Source: Bacillota bacterium (GTDB lineage Bacteria; Bacillota; Clostridia; Acetivibrionales; DSM-1351). Taken from it: 10,654 nucleotides of DNA. Under the pieces are notes generated by a model that was not told the DNA's origin, searched no databases, and saw nothing but the letters and a program-made list of their open reading frames with translations. Every line of letters begins with the position of its first letter. Within the stretch, counting starts at the first letter, position 1. Below, in pieces: positions 1-6,937 of this stretch. Location: positions 1 to 10,654 of the forward strand of contig JAEZIU010000203.1 in NCBI GenBank assembly GCA_023436485.1, in the 5' to 3' direction. The position numbers and the translations under genes are program-made.

Positions 1-1324
1 CAAGTGCGCATAATTGAGCAGCCGTATTGTAACGAGCTGATCCCCATCCATTTATCATCGTATATCCTGCAGGTGATGTTGAAGTATAGCCATTATCGTT
101 GGCTTCCTTATGCTTCGCCATACCACCAGACAAATACTCTGTATTCCAACGAGCAATGTAGTCATATAACTTATTGTCTGGGAATAAAGCATTCAGCTCT
201 ACGAACACTCCTCCCCATACTGCATCCCAACAATGAGTCCATGTGTTGAACCACATATTTGTGTTAAAGGTATCTGGTATAATCTTTTTCATATATCCAG
301 TATAATATTTACCGTCTTCTGATACTGACATAATATCATTTATATATTCCATATTACCCGTGCAAGCATATAACCATACTGCAGCCCAAGCCATTTCATC
401 ATCGTCATATGCTGATGTATAGTAACCATCACCATTAGACATTCCTCTATGTTCTTTTGCGAATTTATACATAGCCTTCGCAACAGTCAGACACTTTTCT
501 GCATATTCAGGTTCATCATCTTTAAAATTCAAATAAGAAGTAGCAAGTGCTGCAGCAGTACTACCACAAACATCACTACCGGGAGTTTCGGCAGTGGCAA
601 AATCTGCAGGCCTTGGTATATTATCAGGATATAATTCAGGTGGTCCCCAATAGGAATGATCCAAGTCACCTTCTCCAACCATATAACAGAAAGCAATCAG
701 ATTTCCGTTTTCATCAAGAAAAGAGCAACGTAAAAATGTATCTGTAAAGGTCTTCAAAATATCAATCATATGTTCTTCTTGCCCTGATTTCTTGAAGGCA
801 TCTCTAAATTCATAGAAACTCCATCCAAGAGTACCAGCTGTATAGCTCTGCGGAAGTCCAAATCTTACATGGTCTCCGGCATCATGGAATCCACCATGAA
901 CATCTACTGTTCCATCCCCATCTGGGTCGAGTATTTTTCTATACTTTTCTATGAATTCGGCGGAAAGAGAAGTGTTTTCAAGGGGAATATTGCAATCTCC
1001 CACATGGCAATCGCCTCTCCATTCAATTTTACCTCCTGAAACCCCTGGTCCGCATTTTTCAGCATCGTAGAAGTAAATTGATTTTTGCAATGCTTCAGCA
1101 AAGTTGAAGTAATTATAATTCTCCCAACCTTCAGCTGGTGTAAATTCCGATTTTGAAATTGCATCAGCAGTAGCAGATGTCCCCGCTGAAGTTACTTCTT
1201 CTTTGGCAGATATACCACTTGATAAAAAAAACTGTCCTGCAATTATAGAAACAATCAATAGCAATGATAGAATACTTCTTTGCTTTTTAAACCATCTTTT
1301 TTTCTCTTTTTTAATACTATACAA
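1..1324 (-). CDS. GH9 cellulase, N-terminal part (gene runs off left edge)
   Basis: This frame stays open from a TTG start at 1324-1322 to the window edge (441 codons, no stop). The TTG is chosen because AAAGGAGG (1340-1333) lies 8 nt upstream and no ATG occurs before the catalytic domain. Residues 1-40 form a signal peptide: a basic start (KKEKKR, KKQR), a hydrophobic core, then an ISA end. From about residue 62 the protein is a GH9 catalytic domain, with FTPAEGWENYNYFNFAEAL and the catalytic HGGFHDAGD motif (D148/D151). The His and acid-Glu motifs lie beyond the edge. It closely resembles the neighbouring 951-residue GH9 along the whole visible length, so this is a tandem duplicate. Expected role: secreted endo- or processive beta-1,4-glucanase, probably cellulosomal, although its CBM and dockerin cannot be seen. 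It lies 167 nt downstream of the other GH9 gene on the same strand with no clear promoter between, so cotranscription is likely. Confidence 0.93.
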   Translation of the reverse strand, partial: MYSIKKEKKRWFKKQRSILSLLLIVSIIAGQFFLSSGISAKEEVTSAGTSATADAISKSEFTPAEGWENYNYFNFAEALQKSIYFYDAEKCGPGVSGGKIEWRGDCHVGDCNIPLENTSLSAEFIEKYRKILDPDGDGTVDVHGGFHDAGDHVRFGLPQSYTAGTLGWSFYEFRDAFKKSGQEEHMIDILKTFTDTFLRCSFLDENGNLIAFCYMVGEGDLDHSYWGPPELYPDNIPRPADFATAETPGSDVCGSTAAALATSYLNFKDDEPEYAEKCLTVAKAMYKFAKEHRGMSNGDGYYTSAYDDDEMAWAAVWLYACTGNMEYINDIMSVSEDGKYYTGYMKKIIPDTFNTNMWFNTWTHCWDAVWGGVFVELNALFPDNKLYDYIARWNTEYLSGGMAKHKEANDNGYTSTSPAGYTMINGWGSARYNTAAQLCAL

Positions 1325-1338
1325 CTCAACTACCTCCT

Positions 1339-1373
1339 TTTTTAACACATTTTCAAATAATCAGTGTTAAAAA
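1339..1373 (-). promoter_or_regulatory. Hairpin adjoining the RBS of the downstream GH9 gene
   Basis: TTTTTAACAC (1339-1348) and GTGTTAAAAA (1364-1373) are perfect 10-nt inverted arms around a 15-nt loop. In the minus-strand transcript the 3' arm runs into the A-run of the Shine-Dalgarno sequence AAAGGAGG (1340-1333). The hairpin would therefore sit directly before the ribosome site and the TTG start at 1324. Its 5' arm shares bases 1369-1373 with the closing strand of the terminator-like stem next to it. Inferred roles are RNA stabilisation after processing, or control of translation or readthrough. Confidence 0.55.
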
Positions 1374-1423
1374 CCGTACCCTATCCTGTTTAAAGTGTTA
1401 TTCGAATAAGAGTACGGTTTTTA
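1368..1423 (-). terminator. Terminator-like or processing stem-loop between the GH9 genes
   Basis: AAAAACCGTAC (1369-1379) pairs with GTACGGTTTTT (1412-1422), and one more T-A pair (1368/1423) closes the base. The loop is 32 nt and contains a 12-nt perfect palindrome, TTATTCGAATAA (1398-1409), that can form its own small stem. On the minus strand the stem ends in five U residues and then UAACAC, so a rho-independent terminator is possible but the U-tract is short. It lies 69 nt after the stop of the 951-residue GH9 gene. A leaky terminator or an intercistronic processing hairpin would suit a gene pair needing unequal expression. Confidence 0.55.
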
Positions 1424-1491
1424 TTGTTTTGTTTTAATTTTGTTTGTCTCCCAGATAGTTAATCATTTAAAACGGAAGACCTCTTACTTTT

Positions 1492-4347
1492 TTAATTGAT
1501 AATTACTCCACCAAGAAGAGCCTTTTTAAATAACGCAAAGTCAATTGCATCAACAGCTTTATCTCCATTAAAGTCTGCGTTGGCAAAACCTTGAGAATCC
1601 AGTTGCTTAGTTCCCAATAAATACATTTTCATGGTAGCAAAATCTATTGCGTCAATGCTTCCGCTACAGTCTAAGTCACCGAGTGTAACTTCAGGTTCGA
1701 TTACAACAGGTTCTATTCCACAATTGAGTTTATCCTTAATATAAGCTGTAATTTTATTATTTTCACCAAGAGTGTCCATTTTTGCATTATAGGAATAGTC
1801 ATTTGTCTTATCATAATCTGATTCGCCTTCGATTCTGAAAGGTATATCCCCTGTACTTCCACCTGCTGCAAGAGTACCTGCTTTATCTGTAAATGAAATT
1901 TCACAATAGGTGTCAGCACCTGTTACTGGGTTGCTTACGTTGTAGCATGTTCCGAGTATATTTTCAGTTCCACAAACGGCATAATCACATGCAAAAGTAT
2001 TTTGAGTGCTACCATCATTAGTAAACCAATAACGAACCTTAACATCAGATAATTTTACAGGAACAGTACCGTTATTTTTAATATTAATCGTAGATCTTAA
2101 TGTATTTTTTGTTAAATCTACCTCTCCTGTCTTATAAAGTAACTGAATTGAAGGTGGAGTTGTATCAGGATTTTCAGGGTCAGTAGACGGGTCGAGTTTT
2201 GGAGCTTCTTCTCCATATACTAATTTACCGTCCAAATATACAGGTACCTTCTTTGTTACTGCATAAGTAGTAGTTAGACCTTCTTTACTGTAATCATTTG
2301 ATGCATCCCAATGAGTCAGGTAATTTGAATCCTGTTTAACTCTGAACGAAATCTGAAGCTCTCTGTCTCCATAAATTTTACTTCCGCTCCAATCGAATTC
2401 AAAATAGTATGTTCCTGCATCATCCCACTTGAAAGGTCCTCTTAACTTTATAGGATCCTGTTGCATGGAAATCTGCTCATCATACTCTACTGAAAAAATC
2501 AAATCATCAATAGTTTGACCGTTTTTCAAAAGCTCATCTATATTGAAGAAGTATTTTGCCATCATTCCTGTTTCATAATGAGGAGGCTGGCTGGACTCGT
2601 TGTGAATCTTTAATACTACTTGTGTACTATCTACAGTTTCTCTTGCTACTTTTGCCTCACAGTAGTAATCATCAGTTCTTGGCTCCTTTGGAGGGAAATT
2701 TTCTATTGGCTTATTCCCTTGACCGTAGTATTGATACAATCCGGCTAAGGCACCAACAAAGGCAGCATTATAGTCAACAGCTACTTCGTTATATGCATAC
2801 TCAGTAGTTGAGTCTATATGGTAGTCATTTAAATCTGGTCCACCAGCTAATGCTCCCCATAAAATATGTCTGTGTTCCTCAGGATCATTCATACTATTTG
2901 TCTTTGAACCATGAGCTGCTCTGTGATGCGGATGCTGAGCGAAAGGTAAACCCTGTTCATAGCCGTAACCTACTATATATGAATATCCCATAGGATTTCT
3001 TCCCATAAGGTATTCCATCGCACCTTTTGCCCATTCACCGAAATCAGTTCTTTCAGGATGATTTTTCATGTAAACGAGTGCGGATAACTGAGCGGCTGCA
3101 TTGTAACGAGCAGATCCCCATCCATTTATCATTGTATATCCGGCAGGTGATGTTTTATAATAATTCGTGTCTTTTGGATCTTTATGTTCACATTTACCAC
3201 CTGATAAGTACTCTACATTCCAACTTGCAATAAAGTCAAACAACTCATTTTCAGGGAATAATTGATTCAGTTTAAGGAATGTTCCTCCCCATACAGCATC
3301 CCAGCAATGTACCCATGAATTATACCAAGTATTCTGCTTGAAGGTTTCAGGAACTATTCTCTTCATATATCCGACATAGTTTCCTGTTTCATCAACTGCA
3401 GTTATGTCATTTATATAGTCCATGTTGCCCGTACATTCATATAGCCATGTAGCAGCCCAAGCCAGTTCATCCTCGTCATAATCTGATGTATAATAGCCGT
3501 CACCATTGTGCTTTCCTCTGTATTGCACTGCAAAATCATACATTGCCTCTGCAACAGTTAAACACTTCTTTGCATATGCAGGATCTTCATCCTTGAAATT
3601 CATATATGATGTAGCAAGTGCAGCAGCTGTGCTGGCACAAACATCACTACCCGGAGTTTCAGCAGTTGCAAAATCAGCAGGTCTGTTCTTTGCATATTCT
3701 TCAGGATAAAGCTCTGGTGGTCCCCAGTAACAATGGTCAACATCACCTTCACCTACCATGTAACAAAATGCGATTAATTTCCCATTTTCATCTAAGTACG
3801 AGCAGCGTAAAAATGTATCAGTAAAGTACCTTAAAATATCTATCATGTGCTCTTCTTCACCAATTGCTTTAAAGGATTCTCTGAACTCATTAAATCCCCA
3901 TCCTAATGTACCAGCAGCATAACTCTGAGGAAGACCAAATCTAACGTGGTCTCCGGCATCGTGAAAACCGCCGTGTACATCTACTGTTCCATCTCCATCC
4001 GGATCAATAATGTCTCTGTACTTTGCCAAGAATTCTTCTGATAAAGAAGTGTGTTCAAGTGGAATTGCAGCATCTCCTTCATGGCATGAACCCCTCCATT
4101 CGAGCCTGCCTCCTTTGTCGTAACCGGCTTCTTCGCCGCATTTCTCTGCATCGTAAAAATAAAGTGATTTCTGCAGTGCTTCTGCAAAGTTGAAATAGTT
4201 ATAATTCTCCCAGCCTTCAGCCGGAGTAAAAGAAGTAGGCGGTGCTTCTGCTGATACTGTAAATGCAGAAAAAATCTGTCCCGCTATAAGTGCAATGATC
4301 AGCAAGACCGACAGCCTTCTTTTCCTTTCTTTTTGTACTTTCGACAT
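1492..4347 (-). CDS. Cellulosomal GH9 cellulase: GH9-CBM3c-CBM3-dockerin I
   Basis: A secreted glucanase that hydrolyses beta-1,4 bonds of cellulose and docks onto a scaffoldin. Modules in order: signal peptide (about 1-34, ending VSA); GH9 (about 40-545) with HGGFHDAGDHVRFG (D130/D133, nucleophilic-water Asp), HPHHRAAHGS (472-481) and NEVAVDYNAAF with E521 as acid; CBM3c (about 558-713), the type usually packed against GH9 to feed a chain for processive cleavage; an Asp/Pro/Thr linker (714-732); a second CBM3 (about 733-880), likely for crystalline cellulose; and a type I dockerin (888-948). The dockerin has two Ca-binding repeats, DLDCSGSIDAIDF and DFNGDKAVDAIDF. Positions 10/11 are Ala-Ile in both, as in mesophilic C. 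cellulolyticum-type dockerins. The ATG is preceded by GGGGGAG (4361-4355) at 7 nt. It is the first gene of a tandem GH9 pair. Assignment to a particular named Cel9 enzyme is not attempted. Confidence 0.97.
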   Translation of the reverse strand: MSKVQKERKRRLSVLLIIALIAGQIFSAFTVSAEAPPTSFTPAEGWENYNYFNFAEALQKSLYFYDAEKCGEEAGYDKGGRLEWRGSCHEGDAAIPLEHTSLSEEFLAKYRDIIDPDGDGTVDVHGGFHDAGDHVRFGLPQSYAAGTLGWGFNEFRESFKAIGEEEHMIDILRYFTDTFLRCSYLDENGKLIAFCYMVGEGDVDHCYWGPPELYPEEYAKNRPADFATAETPGSDVCASTAAALATSYMNFKDEDPAYAKKCLTVAEAMYDFAVQYRGKHNGDGYYTSDYDEDELAWAATWLYECTGNMDYINDITAVDETGNYVGYMKRIVPETFKQNTWYNSWVHCWDAVWGGTFLKLNQLFPENELFDFIASWNVEYLSGGKCEHKDPKDTNYYKTSPAGYTMINGWGSARYNAAAQLSALVYMKNHPERTDFGEWAKGAMEYLMGRNPMGYSYIVGYGYEQGLPFAQHPHHRAAHGSKTNSMNDPEEHRHILWGALAGGPDLNDYHIDSTTEYAYNEVAVDYNAAFVGALAGLYQYYGQGNKPIENFPPKEPRTDDYYCEAKVARETVDSTQVVLKIHNESSQPPHYETGMMAKYFFNIDELLKNGQTIDDLIFSVEYDEQISMQQDPIKLRGPFKWDDAGTYYFEFDWSGSKIYGDRELQISFRVKQDSNYLTHWDASNDYSKEGLTTTYAVTKKVPVYLDGKLVYGEEAPKLDPSTDPENPDTTPPSIQLLYKTGEVDLTKNTLRSTINIKNNGTVPVKLSDVKVRYWFTNDGSTQNTFACDYAVCGTENILGTCYNVSNPVTGADTYCEISFTDKAGTLAAGGSTGDIPFRIEGESDYDKTNDYSYNAKMDTLGENNKITAYIKDKLNCGIEPVVIEPEVTLGDLDCSGSIDAIDFATMKMYLLGTKQLDSQGFANADFNGDKAVDAIDFALFKKALLGGVIIN

Positions 4348-4392
4348 TTTTTAACTCCCCCTAAAAAATTATTTTGATTTGGATTATCCCGA

Positions 4393-4414
4393 ACCATCAT
4401 ACCCTTATTATGGT
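4393..4414 (-). promoter_or_regulatory. Hairpin in the GH9 mRNA leader
   Basis: ACCATCATA (4393-4401) and TATTATGGT (4406-4414) form nine positions of stem with one mismatch around a 4-nt loop. The stem begins about 14 nt after the predicted start of transcription, so it would sit near the 5' end of an 80-nt leader. Inferred roles are protection of the mRNA 5' end or a control element. It does not cover the ribosome site at 4361-4355. Confidence 0.45.
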
Positions 4415-4434
4415 AAAATGAGTTCTCTAAAACA

Positions 4435-4444
4435 ATTATACCAA
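4435..4444 (-). promoter_or_regulatory. Extended -10 promoter of the GH9 operon
   Basis: The minus strand reads TTGGTATAAT, a perfect -10 hexamer preceded by TG-N (extended -10). No good -35 box is present at 16-18 nt, which fits an extended -10 promoter. Transcription would start near 4428, giving a leader of about 80 nt before the ATG at 4347. The same ten bases occur upstream of the TauE-like gene at 5688-5697. No catabolite-repression (cre) site was recognised nearby by eye. Confidence 0.6.
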
Positions 4445-4486
4445 ATTAATACATTATTAAAATAATTTTGTAAAAGGTTGTACAAA

Positions 4487-4516
4487 AAAAAATGCAACAT
4501 TTCTGTTGCATTTTTT
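4487..4516 (-). terminator. Terminator of the BtrH-like gene
   Basis: AAAAAATGCAACA (4487-4499) and TGTTGCATTTTTT (4504-4516) are perfect 13-nt arms around a TTTC loop. On the minus strand the stem is followed by a U-run (A-run 4484-4492 on the plus strand). It starts 19 nt past the stop codon of the minus-strand gene ending at 4535 and lies upstream of the GH9 promoter, separating the two units. Confidence 0.85.
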
Positions 4517-4534
4517 AATATATTATGCAATATA

Positions 4535-5482
4535 TTATATTTTTGATAATGCTTCTGCCATTTTAACTTCTGATTCTAAAATAAAGGAAAAGTTATTTGA
4601 TATTCTATTAAGTATGTCTTTTTCTTCAGGGTTATTCATGTATCTCAAGACAAGTGCTTGATTAATTTTCCATTTATTACTTATAGTTTTAAATTCTTTT
4701 GATAAATTGAGTAATTCTGTATTATTATATTTTTCACTTAAATGTTCTAAAAATAAACTGAAAAGCGTCCGACCACCGGAAATTCTTAAAAGCCTCCATA
4801 TAATATAAGAAGTACGTGCCCCATTTCCATGAGCGGTATTTATTTCGGCTTCCACATCAAAGAAATTATTGAAACTGGTTACGAATTTTGATAGTGAGGA
4901 AAAAGTGTCCTTTTTATTTGCACGGCTTACCGAATTATGTAAAATTGTTCTCCAATCTAAATCTGTATTCTTATATTTATCCAGATTTATAGTTATACAC
5001 CCCTTACAACTTGCATGAAAGTCTTCAATTTTCATGATAGCTCCATTACATGGTGGTGCCGAGTCAATACAATACAGATTTCCGTCAGTATCCAAATCTA
5101 CTATGGTGCATGCATGATTAATGTGTACTTTTTTGAACACATTACTCCATACACAGTAATACATATCTGTGAAAATAATTACGGGCATACCTTTGGAAGT
5201 TTCTTCTTTGATTAGCTGATATACTTCTTCTGACTGAATACCGGAATGTCTGATAATCTCTACATTATAAAAATCAGACAGACACTCAAATACGTTATTG
5301 AAACCTTCTTCTATTCTTGGGCCTAATGCTCCAGGGAAAAGTGGATTTTCTTCATTAAAACTGAAACCCCATATGTATGCAAAAGCTGCTCTATACTCCA
5401 AATTTTTAGATGCCAATAGTGAGATTATAGGACTTGTAGTGCAATTAAGTTCACTGTTAAAAATAAGTGGGAATTTCCTCAT
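4535..5482 (-). CDS. BtrH_N-type papain/C39-like protein (acyltransferase or peptidase fold)
   Basis: A 315-residue cytoplasmic protein with no signal peptide. The first half resembles the butirosin biosynthesis protein H N-terminal family (BtrH_N). It has an N-terminal Cys followed by a helix (NCTTSPIISLL, C14), the phrase GMPVIIFTDMYYCVW (98-112), then NHACTIVDLD with H123 and an Asp in YCIDSAPP (D140). These would make a Cys-His-Asp site. In the founding member BtrH the fold transfers an acyl group from a carrier protein to an aminoglycoside. Relatives occur in nonribosomal and ribosomal peptide clusters. The C-terminal half (about 175-315) is helical and unassigned. No carrier protein, synthetase or precursor peptide lies beside it, so its substrate is unknown. 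ATG is set by GGGGAGGA (5498-5491) at 8 nt. It is transcribed alone and closed by a strong terminator. Confidence 0.8.
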   Translation of the reverse strand: MRKFPLIFNSELNCTTSPIISLLASKNLEYRAAFAYIWGFSFNEENPLFPGALGPRIEEGFNNVFECLSDFYNVEIIRHSGIQSEEVYQLIKEETSKGMPVIIFTDMYYCVWSNVFKKVHINHACTIVDLDTDGNLYCIDSAPPCNGAIMKIEDFHASCKGCITINLDKYKNTDLDWRTILHNSVSRANKKDTFSSLSKFVTSFNNFFDVEAEINTAHGNGARTSYIIWRLLRISGGRTLFSLFLEHLSEKYNNTELLNLSKEFKTISNKWKINQALVLRYMNNPEEKDILNRISNNFSFILESEVKMAEALSKI

Positions 5483-5687
5483 ATTTTACATCCTCCCCAT
5501 AAATATAATTTAAAAAATATCATAATTACTATCTTTAGAGTCGTATACTTGATGTCACCTTAAATTCTCAATATAACCATATGTTGCATAATTACTTATA
5601 TTATATATTATTAGGTTATATAATAACAACACGTATCTCATAAGGTAACTGATATTCCAGTATAAATAACATAATTCAATGTTGTAT

Positions 5688-5697
5688 TTGGTATAAT
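5688..5697 (+). promoter_or_regulatory. Extended -10 promoter of the TauE/DUF1634 operon
   Basis: TTGGTATAAT gives a perfect TATAAT (5692-5697) with a TG-N extension and no convincing -35 box. Transcription would begin near 5704, about 47 nt before the ATG at 5751. The 5500-5690 stretch upstream is very A/T-rich and holds no gene. It must also carry the divergent promoter of the BtrH-like gene, which I could not place with confidence. Confidence 0.6.
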
Positions 5698-5750
5698 GTA
5701 CTTGAATACAGGATTATTACCGTATAAACATTAAGGTGGTTCTATTTAAT

Positions 5751-6584
5751 ATGATAACAACTGCAATTGTAATTTTACTCATTTCAGTGTTGGCAGGTTT
5801 CCTAGGCTCACTCCTTGGACTTGGAGGAGGAATAATTATCACTCCGGCAATTACTCTTTTGCTTGGAATTGATATTAAATATGCAATAGGAGCAAGTATT
5901 ATTTCTGTTATAGCTACTTCAAGCGGTTCTGCCATTGCATATCTGAAAGACAGGATAACCAATGTCCGAGTGGGAATGTTTCTGGAAATTGCCACAACTA
6001 CAGGGGCTCTCACGGGTGCTTTTCTAGCAGGTCTGGTCAGCACCAAATACCTGTATCTTATATTTGGCTTCCTGCTTTTGTACTCTACTATTAACATGTT
6101 TAAAAAAAGAAAGCAGGAGCTGCCAAAGGATATCTCCCCCTCCCCGTTGGCTCAAAAATTGAACCTTAGCGGTGCTTATTATGATAAGGTACTGTCCGAA
6201 ACGGTGGAATACAATGTGACGGGTATTTACGGAGGATTTGGAATGATGTATGTGGCAGGAGTCATTTCGGGACTTCTCGGTATAGGCAGCGGTATTTTCA
6301 AAGTTATGGCTATGGACTCTTTTATGAAGCTGCCTATGAAGGTTTCAACGGCAACAAGTAATTTTATGATAGGTGTCACCGCTGCCGCCAGTGCAGCAAT
6401 TTATCTTTCAAGAGGAAACATAGATCCCAGTATTGCAGCACCGGTGGCATTGGGTGTTCTTTTAGGTGCTTCTATAGGTACAAAAGTAATGCAAAGGTTG
6501 AAAAGTTCAACTCTGAGATTGGTATTTATCCCCGTTTTGCTTTATGTGTCAATACAGATGATAGTTAAAGGAGTGAAATTATGA
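5751..6584 (+). CDS. TauE/SafE-family membrane transporter
   Basis: A 277-residue polytopic membrane protein of the TauE/SafE (sulfite exporter, formerly DUF81) family. Members are linked to export of sulfite, sulfoacetate and other sulfur-containing or organic anions, but the substrate here is not evident. The two-half architecture is visible: GSLLGLGGGIIITPAITLLLG in the first half and SGLLGIGSGIFKVMAM with KVSTATSNFMIG in the second. A basic, polar loop lies between them (about 112-155). The ATG at 5751 is preferred because AAGGTGG (5733-5739) lies 11 nt upstream. A GTG at 5736 is in frame but would fall inside that ribosome site. The stop overlaps the next gene's start (ATGA, 6581-6584), so the pair is translationally coupled. 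Confidence 0.92.
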   Translation: MITTAIVILLISVLAGFLGSLLGLGGGIIITPAITLLLGIDIKYAIGASIISVIATSSGSAIAYLKDRITNVRVGMFLEIATTTGALTGAFLAGLVSTKYLYLIFGFLLLYSTINMFKKRKQELPKDISPSPLAQKLNLSGAYYDKVLSETVEYNVTGIYGGFGMMYVAGVISGLLGIGSGIFKVMAMDSFMKLPMKVSTATSNFMIGVTAAASAAIYLSRGNIDPSIAAPVALGVLLGASIGTKVMQRLKSSTLRLVFIPVLLYVSIQMIVKGVKL

Positions 6585-6937
6585 AATCTAAAATTGAAGG
6601 CACAGAGATATTTATAAGCAAAATTCTGAGAATAGGAGTAATTGCCAGTGCCGTTGTAATAGGCTTCGGCCTCATACTCCTTTTTGCAACGGGTAAGAGC
6701 GGTTACCCCGGAAGCTCCTTTCCAACGTCTCCGGGTGATATTTTCAGCGGATTGGTGGTATTAAAGCCCTACGCGGTGATACTTACCGGATTATTGATTT
6801 TGATAATAACTCCTGTTTTCAGGGTTGGCATATCTATATTTACTTTCCTGAAAGAAAAAGACTATATGTATGTAATAATAACAACAATAGTTTTTATTAT
6901 TTTGATTGTAAGTTTTTTACTCGGTAAAGTAGAATAA
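6581..6937 (+). CDS. DUF1634 family small membrane protein
   Basis: A 118-residue protein with three predicted membrane segments (about 16-36, 58-83 and 95-114). Family-typical phrases are ILRIGVIASAVVIGFG, a central FPTSPGDIFSGLVVLKPYA, and TPVFRVGISIFTFLKEKDY. DUF1634 genes are commonly found next to TauE/SafE permeases in Firmicutes and Archaea, and this one overlaps its permease by 4 nt. It is therefore probably a subunit or accessory of that transporter. Its biochemical role is not established. No dedicated terminator is visible after the stop. A replication-gene relic begins within a few bases, so the original 3' flank may have been lost. Confidence 0.88.
   Translation: MKSKIEGTEIFISKILRIGVIASAVVIGFGLILLFATGKSGYPGSSFPTSPGDIFSGLVVLKPYAVILTGLLILIITPVFRVGISIFTFLKEKDYMYVIITTIVFIILIVSFLLGKVE

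Noticed and set aside
4..249. Plus-strand ORF of 81 codons
   Set aside because: It is antisense to the continuous GH9 reading frame on the minus strand and has no ribosome site.
949..1164. Minus-strand ORF of 71 codons as the start of a broken GH9 gene
   Set aside because: It is in another frame of the GH9 gene. The true frame reads uninterrupted from TTG 1324 to the window edge, so there is no frameshift.
1398..1409. TTATTCGAATAA palindrome as an independent operator
   Set aside because: It is a perfect 12-nt palindrome but sits in the loop of the intercistronic stem with no promoter beside it, so it is noted there and not as a separate site.
3506..3824. Two plus-strand ORFs of about 67 codons
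   Set aside because: Both are shadows opposite the GH9 catalytic domain. Similar shadows appear at the matching place in the paralogue (449-747), which reflects the shared GH9 sequence, not real genes.
5736..5750. GTG start giving five extra residues to the TauE protein
   Set aside because: The GTG lies inside the AAGGTGG ribosome site. The ATG at 5751 has that site at a usable distance and begins directly with the first membrane segment.
5717..6097. Minus-strand ORF of 126 codons
   Set aside because: It is antisense to the TauE/SafE gene, with Arg/Pro/Ile-rich composition typical of a shadow frame and no homology recognised.
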